Of a DNA stretch of 64,000 bases, positions 17,712-25,848 are shown one piece after another. The stretch lies in assembly GCF_027912835.1 (NCBI RefSeq), contig NZ_CP115768.1, positions 558,001 through 622,000 on the forward strand. The letters are read 5' to 3'. The notes under the pieces were generated by a model. The model was given only the letters and a program-made list of their open reading frames with translations. It had not been told where the DNA came from and did not search any database. Position numbers and translations under genes: made by a program. Positions within the stretch are counted from its first letter, which is position 1; each line of letters starts with the position of its first letter. Source of the DNA: Paracoccus sediminicola. Its GTDB lineage: Bacteria > Pseudomonadota > Alphaproteobacteria > Rhodobacterales > Rhodobacteraceae.

Positions 17712-18632
17712 ATGAAGAATCCGCATATTGCCATCATCGGGGCCGGAACGATCGGGCTCAGCTGGGCCGCGCTTTTCGCGGCGACCGGGCGGCAGGTCAC
17801 TGTCTATGATCCGGCGCAGGATACCGGTGCGCGACTCAAGGATGTCGTCAAGGCTGCCGCACCGGCGCTGACCGCGCTTGGCTGGGATCATGCCGGCGTG
17901 CAGACCCGGCTGCGGGTGGTGGACGATCCCGCTCAGGCGGTGCGCGGCGCCGATTTCGTGCAGGAGAGCGTGCCCGAACGGCTGGAGCTGAAACATGAAA
18001 TCTACGCCCGGATCGAGCCCGAGCTGACGCCCGACGCAATCATCGGCAGCTCGACCTCCGGGTTGCGGCTCAGCGAACTGCAACAGGGCTTCGCCGAGCC
18101 GGGGCGGCTGATCCTTGCCCATCCCTTCAACCCGCCCCATCTGATCCCTCTGGTCGAGTTGATGGGGAATGACCGCACCGAAGACAACGTTCTGGACACG
18201 GCCGCGCAGTTCTATGAATCGCTCGGCAAGGTCTGCGTGCGGCTGCACAAGGAGGTGCCGGGCCATATCGCCAACCGGCTTCAGGCTGCGGTCTGGCGCG
18301 AGGCGATCCATCTTGCCGCCGAAGGCGTGGCCAGCGTTGCCGATATCGACAAGGCCGTCGCGTCGGGGCCGGGTCTTCGCTGGGCCTGTCTCGGGCCGAC
18401 GACGCTGTTCCATCTTGGCGGCGGGGCGGGCGGGATCGGTGGCTTCTGCGATCATCTCGGGCCGCATTTCGAGGCGTGGTGGGACGATCTCGGCCAGCCG
18501 CGGCTGACGCCAGAAACCGTCGCCAGACTGAAAGAGGGAATGGCCGAGATCACCGCAGATCAGGATGCAGAGACCCTTGCTGCGCGGCGCGACCGGCTGA
18601 TCCTGAACCACCTTCTTGCCAGCCGCGAATGA
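17712..18632 (+). CDS. 3-hydroxyacyl-CoA dehydrogenase-family oxidoreductase (carnitine/L-gulonate 3-dehydrogenase-like)
   Basis: A 306-residue NAD-dependent enzyme. The Rossmann motif IIGAGTIGLSWA is at residues 8-19, and the family catalytic region LAHPFNPPHLIPLVELMG lies near 138-155. The C-terminal helical domain includes GPGLRWACLGPTTLFH. This short form lacks the crotonase part of FadB. It resembles L-carnitine 3-dehydrogenase and lambda-crystallin/L-gulonate dehydrogenase, which oxidise free 3-hydroxy acids rather than CoA thioesters. It is the last gene of the AraC-divergent operon. Together with the upstream esterase it suggests use of an O-acylated 3-hydroxy acid. The exact substrate is unknown. 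Confidence 0.85.
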   Translation: MKNPHIAIIGAGTIGLSWAALFAATGRQVTVYDPAQDTGARLKDVVKAAAPALTALGWDHAGVQTRLRVVDDPAQAVRGADFVQESVPERLELKHEIYARIEPELTPDAIIGSSTSGLRLSELQQGFAEPGRLILAHPFNPPHLIPLVELMGNDRTEDNVLDTAAQFYESLGKVCVRLHKEVPGHIANRLQAAVWREAIHLAAEGVASVADIDKAVASGPGLRWACLGPTTLFHLGGGAGGIGGFCDHLGPHFEAWWDDLGQPRLTPETVARLKEGMAEITADQDAETLAARRDRLILNHLLASRE

Positions 18633-18660
18633 CCCGCTGACATCGCAGCGAGCCTATCCG

Positions 18661-18683
18661 ACGCCCCGCCACGCGGGGCGTTT
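18661..18683 (+). terminator. Rho-independent terminator of the TRAP/esterase/dehydrogenase operon
   Basis: CGCCCCGC-CAC-GCGGGGCG followed by TTT, 29 bases after the dehydrogenase stop. The stem is perfect and the T run is short. Confidence 0.75.
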
Positions 18684-19145
18684 GCATGTCGGCGCAACGC
18701 TTCGGGCCCGTCGCCGCGCTGCGGGCGGGGCAGGCCAGGACATGCGACACCGCGAAGCCCGGAAAAACCTAACTGGCTGAAAAGACTGAGATGTCATTTC
18801 AGGAGGCAGGACATTCTCGCATCGCGACGAGGAAGTGCTTGACCCGCCGAAGAATCATTATTTATACATAATTCAAAATTACGACGACGCACAGGGGAGG
18901 GTGAGAGTCGTGACAAAAGCTCCGCGCCATGCCGCCGCGACGGGACCCAAGCAGCCCCGCCGGACCGAAAGCGTCCACGGCTGATGGCGGTGCCGAACGC
19001 ATATCCGCCGCCTTTGGCGCTGCCGCCGGCCCCTCACACACCCGAAGACATTCTGACGCGCGTGACCCTGTTCACCGCGCGGATAGGGTCTGCGCAGCTC
19101 CAGTCAGGCCGTCGCAAACAGACTACCAAACCGGGAGGAAAACCA
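18684..19145. other. Long intergenic region and probable 5' leader of the second TRAP operon
   Basis: No convincing gene is seen in these 462 bases. An AT-rich promoter/operator lies at 18839-18879 in otherwise GC-rich DNA. If transcription starts near 18876, the leader before the TRAP binding-protein ATG is about 270 bases, which is unusually long. It holds a possible 24-codon leader frame from GTG 18910 to TGA 18984, preceded by AGGGGAGGG. I could not assign it a function. Confidence 0.6.
18839..18879 (+). promoter_or_regulatory. Promoter with overlapping palindromic operator, probable GntR target
   Basis: TTGACC (18839-18844) and TATACA (18863-18868) are spaced by 18 bases. The -10 lies inside the near-perfect palindrome ATTATTTATACATAAT (18857-18872). 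On the reverse strand, 18864-18879 reads ATTTTGAATTATGTAT, which differs by one base from a site at 25849-25864 in the aminotransferase/dehydrogenase promoter region. The likely binder is the GntR protein at 28804. This is inference. Confidence 0.6.
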
Positions 19146-20126
19146 ATGAACATGAAAGCAATGCTGACCGCCGCCGTGGTGGCGGGTTTCGGGATGGCCA
19201 CAGCGGGCTTCGCCCAGACCGAGGTGAAATTCGGCCATGTCGGCGAGCCGGGATCGCTGATGGATCTCAGCGCCACCGAATTCGCCGAACGCGCCAATGA
19301 AAAGCTCGGCGACAGCGCCAAGGTCGTGGTCTATGGCTCCAGCCAGCTCGGCAATGACAAGGCGATGCTCCAGAAGATCAAGCTCGGCACGGTCGATCTG
19401 GCGCTGCCCTCGACGATCATGTCCTCGATGGTGCCGATCTTCGGGCTGTTCGAAATGCCCTATCTCGTCCAGGACCGCGAGCATATGAAGAAGATCCGCG
19501 ACGAGATCGTCATGCCGGAAATGGCGCCGCAGGCCGAGGCCGCAGGGTTCAGGATCATCGGGGTCTGGGAAAACGGCTTCCGCCAGATCACCAATAATGC
19601 CCGCCCGATCAACACGCCCGAGGATCTCGCCGGGATCAAGCTGCGCGTGCCGAATGGCGAATGGCGCGTGAAGATGTTCGAGACCTATGGCGCAAGCCCC
19701 AGCCCGATGGCGTTCTCCGAAGTGTTCGTGGCGCTCCAGACCGGGGTGATGGACGGGCAGGAGAACCCCTATGCACAGATCTATCCGTCGCGTTTCTATG
19801 AGGTGCAGAGCTATCTGTCGCAGAGCAACCACGTCTATACCCCGGGCTATGTCGTCGCCGGGCGCTCTTGGGACAAGTTCGACCCCGAGGTGCAGCAGGT
19901 GCTTCAGGAAACCGCAGTCGAGATGCAGGATGTCGTTTACGAGATCGCCGCCGGTCTGGACACCGATCTGCTTCAGAAGCTCAAGGACGAGGGGATGGAG
20001 GTGAACGAGGTCGACACCGCCGCCTTCATCGAGGCCAGCCAGCCGATCTATGCGCAGTTCTCGGAGGCCGTGGACGGCGCTGCCGATCTGATCGCGCAGG
20101 CGCAAAGCCTGGCCCCGGCCGAATAA
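19146..20126 (+). CDS. TRAP transporter substrate-binding protein, DctP family
   Basis: A 326-residue binding protein with a signal peptide (MNMKAMLTAAVVAGFGMATA) cleaved near GFA-QTE. The mature part shows family features: AGIKLRVPNGEWRVKMFETY contains the conserved carboxylate-binding arginine, and VFVALQTGVMDGQENPYAQI is the classic DctP signature. The start at 19146 has GGGAGGAAAACCA upstream. Although the frame is open back to 18984, only 19146 gives a signal peptide. It heads a six-gene operon (transporter, CoA-transferase, crotonase-like protein, GlcG) behind a palindrome-containing promoter. The family usually binds C4-type or other small carboxylic acids. Confidence 0.93.
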   Translation: MNMKAMLTAAVVAGFGMATAGFAQTEVKFGHVGEPGSLMDLSATEFAERANEKLGDSAKVVVYGSSQLGNDKAMLQKIKLGTVDLALPSTIMSSMVPIFGLFEMPYLVQDREHMKKIRDEIVMPEMAPQAEAAGFRIIGVWENGFRQITNNARPINTPEDLAGIKLRVPNGEWRVKMFETYGASPSPMAFSEVFVALQTGVMDGQENPYAQIYPSRFYEVQSYLSQSNHVYTPGYVVAGRSWDKFDPEVQQVLQETAVEMQDVVYEIAAGLDTDLLQKLKDEGMEVNEVDTAAFIEASQPIYAQFSEAVDGAADLIAQAQSLAPAE

Positions 20127-20138
20127 ACGCATCGCCGC

Positions 20139-20168
20139 GCAGCCCGGCCGGTTTTCCGACCGGGCTGC
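20139..20168 (+). terminator. Hairpin between TRAP binding-protein and DctQ genes
   Basis: GCAGCCCGG and CCGGGCTGC form a perfect 9-bp stem around a 12-base loop, 12 bases after the stop. There is no T tract after it. It probably uncouples binding-protein from permease mRNA levels. Confidence 0.6.
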
Positions 20169-20199
20169 ACGTTGAACCCTTTCCCCCCAGGAGACTCCG

Positions 20200-20817
20200 A
20201 TGAAGACGCTCACGCTGAGGCGGGGCTTCGAGACAATTCTCGAGGTCATCACCGCGCTGATCGTGGCGCTGCTGGCCATTCTGATCGTGATGGGCACAGC
20301 CTATCGCTATATGGGCGCGGCGCTGAGCTGGTATGACGAGGTGGCCTCGATCGGGCTGGTCTGGATGACCTATTTCGGCAGCGCGCTCGCGGCGCTGAAG
20401 GGGGCGCATATCGGCTTTCCCGGACTGGTCAACGCCATGCCGCCACACTGGCGCGTCGCCGCCACGATTTTTTCCGAGCTTTGCGTGTTCCTGTTCTTCG
20501 GCCTGCTCGCCTATGCGGGCTGGCAGGTGCTGGTGATCCTCGAAGGAATGACGCTGGTGTCGCTGCCGAGTGTCTCGGTCCAGTTCACCCAGGCGATCAT
20601 CCCGGTCGGCGCGGTGCTGTTCATGATCGCCGAGGCCATGCGCCTGCCCGAGCTGATGCGCGACGCGCGCGGCGAAGGTTTCGTCGATCACGAGATCAAG
20701 GAGGCGCTCGGCGATATCGCGAACACCCCGCTGGATGAGGACGACGCCAACCCCGCCCCCGACCGCCAGACCCCACTGGACCACCGCAAGCCCGGCCAAC
20801 GCGGAGATGCAGAATGA
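20200..20817 (+). CDS. TRAP transporter small permease, DctQ
   Basis: A 205-residue protein with four hydrophobic helices. The DctQ-typical YRYMGAALSWYDEVASIGLV and LKGAHIGFPGLVNAMPPHWR segments lie between helices 1 and 3. It has a longer acidic, hydrophilic C-terminal tail (about residues 150-205) than many relatives. CCCAGGAGACTCCG precedes the ATG. Its stop overlaps the DctM start (ATGA). Confidence 0.9.
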   Translation: MKTLTLRRGFETILEVITALIVALLAILIVMGTAYRYMGAALSWYDEVASIGLVWMTYFGSALAALKGAHIGFPGLVNAMPPHWRVAATIFSELCVFLFFGLLAYAGWQVLVILEGMTLVSLPSVSVQFTQAIIPVGAVLFMIAEAMRLPELMRDARGEGFVDHEIKEALGDIANTPLDEDDANPAPDRQTPLDHRKPGQRGDAE

Positions 20818-22100
20818 CCATCGGATTGATGCTTTTGGGCATGTTCGCGCTTGCCCTTGTGAATGTGCCCATCGCGGTCGCGCTTGGGATTGTCGCCATC
20901 GTGGCGGTGGTCACCGTGCAGGGCGTGGACATGCTGCCCAACCTCGCGCTCACCATGTTCGAGGGCGCATCGAATTTCTCGCTGCTGGCGATCCCGCTTT
21001 TCGTGTTCGCGGGTGCGATCATGAACGCCTCGTCGATTTCGCGGCGACTGATCGCGCTGGCGTCGGCTCTGGTCGGCTTCGTCCGCGGGGGGTTGTCTTT
21101 CGTGGTGATCGGCGCCTCGATGTTCTTCGCCGAGATTTCCGGCTCGGCCGTGGCAGGCGTCGCCGCGCTCGGCTCGATTCTGGTTCCGGCGATGCGCAAG
21201 AAGGGATACTCGAAGGAGTTCTCGGCGGCGATCTGTTCCTCGGCCTCCAGCCTCGCCATCATCCTGCCGCCGTCGATCCCGATGATCCTCTATGCGGTCA
21301 TGGCGCAGCAATCCGTGGTGAAGATGTTCATCGCGGGTTTCGGGCCCGGTATCGTCGGCGCGATCTGTCTTGCCATCGCCGCCTATATCCAGGCCCGGCG
21401 GCATAATTTCCCGGTCGAGGAGCGTTTCCAGATTTCGAATGTCTGGCTGCGCTTCAAGGAGGCAGGCTGGGCGTTGATGCTGCCGGTCATCATCCTTGGC
21501 GGCATTTTCGGCGGCATCGTCACCGCCACCGAGGGCGCGGCGCTGGCCGTGGTTGCGGCGCTGTTCATCTCGGGCGTGATCTATCGCGAATTCGATGTGC
21601 GCGCGCTCTACAAGGCTCTGGTCGATAGCGGCGTGCAGACGGCGGTGGTGATGCTGCTCGTTGCCTCGTCCTATCTGATCGGCGGCTTCCTGACCGAGGC
21701 GCAGCTTCCGCAGCAGCTGGCCCGCACCATCGGCGAGCTGACCGACAACAAATATCTCATCCTGCTGATGCTGAACGTGGCCTTTCTGATCCTCGGCATG
21801 TTCCTGCATTCCGCTGCGGCGATCATCCTCGTCGTGCCGATCGTCATGCCGATGGTGCTGGCCGCCGGGATCGACCCGGTGCACTTCGGGCTGGTGGTGA
21901 CGCTGAACCTCGCCATCGGCCAGCAGACGCCGCCGGTTGCCTCGGTGCTGATCGCGGCCTGTTCGATTGCGAAATCCGACATCTGGGAGACGACGAAGGT
22001 CAATCTGCCCTTCATCGGCGCCCTCGTCGCACTGCTTCTGATCTGCACCTACTTGCCCGGCGTCTCGCTGTTGCTGGTCAACCTGATCTACGGAGGATAG
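20814..22100 (+). CDS. TRAP transporter large permease, DctM
   Basis: A 428-residue, roughly twelve-helix permease of standard DctM length. Family features are IPLFVFAGAIMNASSISRRL, FFAEISGSAVAGVAALGSIL, ASSLAIILPPSIPMILYAVM and NLAIGQQTPPVASVL near the C-terminus. It uses a sodium gradient in characterised relatives. It is translationally coupled to dctQ and followed 4 bases later by the CoA-transferase gene, so uptake and activation genes are co-transcribed. Confidence 0.93.
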   Translation: MTIGLMLLGMFALALVNVPIAVALGIVAIVAVVTVQGVDMLPNLALTMFEGASNFSLLAIPLFVFAGAIMNASSISRRLIALASALVGFVRGGLSFVVIGASMFFAEISGSAVAGVAALGSILVPAMRKKGYSKEFSAAICSSASSLAIILPPSIPMILYAVMAQQSVVKMFIAGFGPGIVGAICLAIAAYIQARRHNFPVEERFQISNVWLRFKEAGWALMLPVIILGGIFGGIVTATEGAALAVVAALFISGVIYREFDVRALYKALVDSGVQTAVVMLLVASSYLIGGFLTEAQLPQQLARTIGELTDNKYLILLMLNVAFLILGMFLHSAAAIILVVPIVMPMVLAAGIDPVHFGLVVTLNLAIGQQTPPVASVLIAACSIAKSDIWETTKVNLPFIGALVALLLICTYLPGVSLLLVNLIYGG

Positions 22101-22104
22101 CGCC

Positions 22105-23277
22105 ATGAGTGCCGAAAAACCGCTGCCACTGGAGGGCATCCGCGTGCTGGATGTCTGTCAGGTCATGGCCGGGCCGTTCTGCTGCATGTTGCTGGGCGAT
22201 CTGGGGGCTGATGTCATCAAGGTCGAGCCGCCCACCGGCGATCAGACCCGCAGCTCGATGGGGTTCAAGCTGAAAGGCGATGACAGTCTCGGCTTTCTCA
22301 ACCTGAACCGCAACAAGCGCTCGATCGCGCTCGATCTGAAATCCGAGGAGGACCGCGGGATCTTCATGGATCTGGCAGCCACAGCGGATGTGATCGTCGA
22401 GAATTACCGCCCCGGCGTGGTGAAGAAGCTTGGGATCGACTATGAGACGGTGGCCGCGCGCAACCCCGGCATCATCTATGCCAGCATCTCTGGCTTCGGC
22501 CAGACCGGCCCCTGGTCGCAAAGGCCGGGATTCGATCTCATGGCGCAGGCGGCTTCGGGGATCATGTCGATCACCGGCCATCCCGAAGGGCCACCGGCCA
22601 AGTCGGGCGGTCCGCTGGCCGATATCGGCTGCTCGATGCTGACCGTCTATGCGATCCTTGCCGCCTATATCGGCCGGCAAAAAACCGGAGAGGGGCAGTT
22701 CATCGATGCCTCTCTTTACGAGGCGGGGCTGTCCTTCGCGGTCTGGGACATCTGCGATTACTGGGGGACCGGCAATATTCCCGAACGGATCGGCACCGCC
22801 AACCGCATGGCCGCGCCTTATCAGGCGGTCCGGGCGTCGGATGGGCATTTCGTGCTCGGTGCCAATAACGACAAGCTGTTCCGGCGGCTCTGCGAAACCA
22901 TCGGGCGCGAGGATCTGATTGACCATGCCGATTACGCGACCAACGCGCTGCGTCTGGCCAATCGCGATGCGCTCATCGCCGATCTGGAAGAGACGCTGAT
23001 TACCCGATCCCGCGCGCATTGGGTCGAAGCGCTGCTGACCGCGGGTATTCCCGCCGGCTCGATCCTCGATTACGCCGAGGCGCTGGGCAACGAACATGCG
23101 CAGGCGCGCGACATGGTGATGCCCATCCGCCACCCGGTCGAGGGCGAGGTCAGAAATATCGGCTTTCCGGTCAAGCTGCGCGGCACGCCGCAACGCGTGC
23201 GCCGTCATCCCCCCCTGCTGGATGAACATCGCGCCGAGATCCTGCGCGAACTGGGACGCGAGGCCGCCCATGGCTGA
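22105..23277 (+). CDS. CoA-transferase family III (CaiB/BaiF/Frc type)
   Basis: A 390-residue enzyme of standard length. The N-terminal Rossmann region contains VCQVMAGPFCCMLLGDLGAD and VENYRPGVVKKLGIDY. The catalytic aspartate is expected at Asp173 in GGPLADIG. Family III enzymes move CoA between carboxylic acids via aspartyl-CoA anhydride chemistry (formyl-CoA:oxalate, succinyl-CoA:citramalate, carnitine and mesaconate enzymes are examples). A strong site GGAGGATAGCGCC precedes the ATG. Its position right after a TRAP permease suggests it activates the imported acid. The crotonase-like gene overlaps its end by 8 bases. Confidence 0.92.
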   Translation: MSAEKPLPLEGIRVLDVCQVMAGPFCCMLLGDLGADVIKVEPPTGDQTRSSMGFKLKGDDSLGFLNLNRNKRSIALDLKSEEDRGIFMDLAATADVIVENYRPGVVKKLGIDYETVAARNPGIIYASISGFGQTGPWSQRPGFDLMAQAASGIMSITGHPEGPPAKSGGPLADIGCSMLTVYAILAAYIGRQKTGEGQFIDASLYEAGLSFAVWDICDYWGTGNIPERIGTANRMAAPYQAVRASDGHFVLGANNDKLFRRLCETIGREDLIDHADYATNALRLANRDALIADLEETLITRSRAHWVEALLTAGIPAGSILDYAEALGNEHAQARDMVMPIRHPVEGEVRNIGFPVKLRGTPQRVRRHPPLLDEHRAEILRELGREAAHG

Positions 23278-24046
23278 GGCAAAGGGCGATGTCACCCTGC
23301 GGATCGAAGATGCGGTCGCCCATGTGACCTTCGACCGCCCCGAGGCGCGCAATGCGATGAGCTTTGCGATGTATGACCGGCTGGCCGGGATCTGTGACCG
23401 TCTCGAAGCGCAGCGCGATCTGCGGGCCATCGTGTTTCGCGGGGCAGGGGGCGGCTTTGTCGCCGGCACCGATATCTCCGAATTCACCGCGTTCGAAGAT
23501 GGCGCCGATGGTGTCGCCTATGAGGATCGCATCGACGCCACGCTGAGCAGGCTGTCCCGGCTTCCCGCGCCCACGCTTGCGGTGATCGGGGGTGCGGCGG
23601 TGGGCGGCGGGCTCGCCATCGCCGCGGCCTGCGATCTGCGCATCGTCACGCCCGAGGCGAAATTCGGCGTCCCCATCGCGCGCACTGTCGGCAATTGCCT
23701 GTCGGCGGCGAATATCGCCCGGCTGGTCCGCGCCTTCGGCGACGGTCCGGTGCGGCAGATGCTGCTGTTGTCCCGCTTTCTTGACGGTGTAACCGTGCAC
23801 CGGCTGGGTTTCTCGAGCGCCTGCGTGCCGCCCGAGGAGCTCGAGGCCGAGGCCGAGCGCCAGATCGCACGGCTCTGCGAGGCGGCGCCCATCACCCTTG
23901 CCGCCTGCCGCGAGATCCTCGGGCGGATCGAGGCCGGACCGCCGCAGGATCGCGACATCATCGAACGGGTCTATGGCAGCCGCGATTTCCGCGAGGGTGT
24001 CGGCGCATTCCTGGCCAAGCGACGACCGGAATGGCAGGGGCGGTAG
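23270..24046 (+). CDS. Crotonase-superfamily protein lacking both canonical catalytic glutamates
   Basis: A 258-residue protein with the crotonase fold. An oxyanion-hole region occurs at residues 58-70 (RGAGGGFVAGTDIS), followed by GGAAVGGGLAIAAACDLRI (107-125). Aligned by eye to enoyl-CoA hydratase, the first catalytic Glu position is Ala116 and the second is Ile136 (FGVPI instead of FGxPE). Classical hydration of enoyl-CoA is therefore unlikely. Decarboxylation, retro-Claisen cleavage, thioester hydrolysis or isomerisation remain possible, as found elsewhere in the superfamily. The start at 23270 overlaps the CoA-transferase by 8 bases. The earlier in-frame ATG at 23222 would lengthen this overlap. 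Confidence 0.88.
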   Translation: MAEAKGDVTLRIEDAVAHVTFDRPEARNAMSFAMYDRLAGICDRLEAQRDLRAIVFRGAGGGFVAGTDISEFTAFEDGADGVAYEDRIDATLSRLSRLPAPTLAVIGGAAVGGGLAIAAACDLRIVTPEAKFGVPIARTVGNCLSAANIARLVRAFGDGPVRQMLLLSRFLDGVTVHRLGFSSACVPPEELEAEAERQIARLCEAAPITLAACREILGRIEAGPPQDRDIIERVYGSRDFREGVGAFLAKRRPEWQGR

Positions 24047-24134
24047 ACATCGCGCCGCCGCATCGTCACCATCGCCCCGATGCCTCGTGCATATCAATGA
24101 CCGCCACGGCTCTGCGCCGAAAGGAGAATACGGA

Positions 24135-24560
24135 ATGGATCTGAAGCTCGACACTGCCCAGGCGATAGCGAATGACTGCCTGCGGATCGGGGGCGATATG
24201 GGCCTCAAGCCGCTGACCGTCGCCGTGCTGGATGCGGCCGGCCATCTGAAGGTGCTGCTGCGTCAGGACGGCACGAGCACGCTGCGCCGCGAGGTCGCGA
24301 AGGGGAAAGCCAGCGGCGCCATCGCGCTTGGCATGGGCTCGCGCGGGATCTTCGAGCGCGCCAAGGAACAGCCTTATTTCATCCAGTCGGTCAACGCGCT
24401 GGCAGGCGGTTCGCTGGTGCCGGTGCCGGGCGGCGTGCTGATCCGCAAGGATGGAGAGATCATCGGCGCGGTCGGAATCACCGGGGACAGCTCGGATAAT
24501 GATGAGGCCTGTGCCAGCCGGGCCATCGAAGCGGCCGGTCTGACGGCTGATGGCGGCTGA
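24135..24560 (+). CDS. GlcG/HbpS family protein (DUF336)
   Basis: A 141-residue single-domain protein. Typical motifs are LTVAVLDAAGHLKVLLRQDG near residues 27-46 and PVPGGVLIRKDGEIIGAVGI near 96-115. The family includes GlcG of the glycolate oxidase operon and haem-binding HbpS, but its biochemical role is poorly defined. AAAGGAGAATACGG precedes the ATG. It is the last gene of the TRAP/CoA-transferase operon. Its presence beside a glyoxylate aminotransferase and a 2-hydroxyacid dehydrogenase fits a C2/2-hydroxyacid theme. Confidence 0.85.
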   Translation: MDLKLDTAQAIANDCLRIGGDMGLKPLTVAVLDAAGHLKVLLRQDGTSTLRREVAKGKASGAIALGMGSRGIFERAKEQPYFIQSVNALAGGSLVPVPGGVLIRKDGEIIGAVGITGDSSDNDEACASRAIEAAGLTADGG

Positions 24561-24566
24561 TGAACG

Positions 24567-24595
24567 AGGGCGGCGCGCCGACGGGCCGCCGCCCT
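24567..24595. terminator. Bidirectional hairpin between convergent operons
   Basis: AGGGCGGCG and CGCCGCCCT form a 9-bp stem with an 11-base loop in the 54-base gap between the GlcG-like gene and the converging aminotransferase. No T tract is seen. Confidence 0.5.
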
Positions 24596-24614
24596 GCCAT
24601 AGTCGGCGGCAGGA

Positions 24615-25802
24615 TCAGGCCGCCACGCCGGGCTGCGGGATCTCGTCCAGCACCTTCAGCGCCGCGTCGATCCCGCCATCCTGATGTGGAACCCCGGCCT
24701 TGCGCAGCCCAAGCTCGACCCCGGTCAGCACGCCGGCCAGCGTCAGGTCGTTGAAATCGCCCAGATGACCGATGCGGAAGACCTTGTCGGCGACCTTCGA
24801 CAGCCCGTTGCCGAGCGAGATATCGTAATGTTTCAGCGCCGTGGCGCGGAACGCGTCGGCGCTGTGTCCCTCGGGCATCATCACCGCCGTCAGCACGCCG
24901 CTTTCCTGTCCCTGCTGGCGGCACAGCACCTCGAGCCCCCAATGCCGCACGGCGGCACGGGTCGCGGCACCGTGGCGCTGGTGCCGGGCGAAGACATTTT
25001 CCAGCCCTTCCTCATGCAGCATGGCGATGGCTTCGTTCAGCCCGTAAAGCATGTTCGTGGCCGGGGTATAGGGGAAATAGCCCGACGCATTGATCGCCTT
25101 CATCTCGCGCCAGTCCCAGTAAGAGCGGCGCATGCCCCCTGTCTCCGAGGCCTCCATCGCCTTGGCGCTGACCGCGTTGAAGGCGATGCCCGGCGGCAGC
25201 ATCAGACCTTTCTGCGAGCCCGAAACGGCCACGTCCACGCCCCATTCGTCGAAGCGGAAATCGATCGATGCGAGGCCTGAAATCGTGTCCACCATCAGCA
25301 TCGCCGGGTGCTTCGCCGCGTCGATGGCCTGACGGATCTGCGCCACCGGCGAGACCGAGCCCGTCGAGGTCTCGTTATGAACCACCGCCACGGCCTTGAT
25401 CTCATGGGCCTTGTCCGCGCGAATACGTTTCTCGATCGCGTCGGGATCGGCGCCCCCGCGCCAGTCGCCCTCGATGAATTCCGGACGCAGCCCCAGCTTC
25501 TCGGCCATTTTCTTCCACAGCGCAGCGAAATGCCCTGTCTCGTACATCAGCACCCGATCGCCTTCGGACAGCAGATTGACCAGAGCCGCCTCCCACGCTC
25601 CGGTGCCGGATGAGGGGTAGATGATGACATCCTGTTCCGTCTTGAAGATCGTCTTCATGCCCTCCAGCGCCGCCTTGCCGACCGCGGCGAAATCCGGGCC
25701 GCGATGGTCGATGACCTGGGCCGAGATGGCGCGCAGCACCCGCTCTGGCACCGGGCTCGGGCCGGGGATCTGCAAGAAGTGGCGGCCGGATCTATGTGTC
25801 AT
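24615..25802 (-). CDS. PLP-dependent aminotransferase, serine/alanine-glyoxylate type (class V)
   Basis: A 395-residue fold-type I enzyme. The N-terminus FLQIPGPSPVPERVL is the glyoxylate aminotransferase signature. SSGTGAWEAAL (64-74) binds the cofactor phosphate, VDTISGLASI carries the PLP-contacting Asp172, and Lys198 in SGSQKGLMLPPG is the Schiff-base lysine. Such enzymes transaminate glyoxylate to glycine using serine, alanine or aspartate. The aspartate-using BhcA of the Paracoccus beta-hydroxyaspartate cycle is a relative, but bhcBCD are not nearby. It diverges from the FAD/Fe-S dehydrogenase across a 110-base region carrying the shared operator motif. It implies that the local pathway yields glyoxylate or a similar 2-oxoacid. 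Confidence 0.9.
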   Translation of the reverse strand: MTHRSGRHFLQIPGPSPVPERVLRAISAQVIDHRGPDFAAVGKAALEGMKTIFKTEQDVIIYPSSGTGAWEAALVNLLSEGDRVLMYETGHFAALWKKMAEKLGLRPEFIEGDWRGGADPDAIEKRIRADKAHEIKAVAVVHNETSTGSVSPVAQIRQAIDAAKHPAMLMVDTISGLASIDFRFDEWGVDVAVSGSQKGLMLPPGIAFNAVSAKAMEASETGGMRRSYWDWREMKAINASGYFPYTPATNMLYGLNEAIAMLHEEGLENVFARHQRHGAATRAAVRHWGLEVLCRQQGQESGVLTAVMMPEGHSADAFRATALKHYDISLGNGLSKVADKVFRIGHLGDFNDLTLAGVLTGVELGLRKAGVPHQDGGIDAALKVLDEIPQPGVAA

Positions 25803-25848
25803 CTCTCTCTCCCAATGCGACGTCGTGCCGCTCCATATTGCGTTTTTA

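Noticed and set aside
18984..19145. In-frame N-terminal extension of the TRAP binding protein (start at 18984)
   Set aside because: The extension is Pro/Arg-rich and not signal-like. A strong ribosome binding site and a proper signal peptide begin at 19146.
24615..25802. Assigning the aminotransferase as bhcA of the beta-hydroxyaspartate cycle
   Set aside because: The protein is related, but its N-terminus differs from what I recall of BhcA and bhcB, bhcC and bhcD are not in the window.
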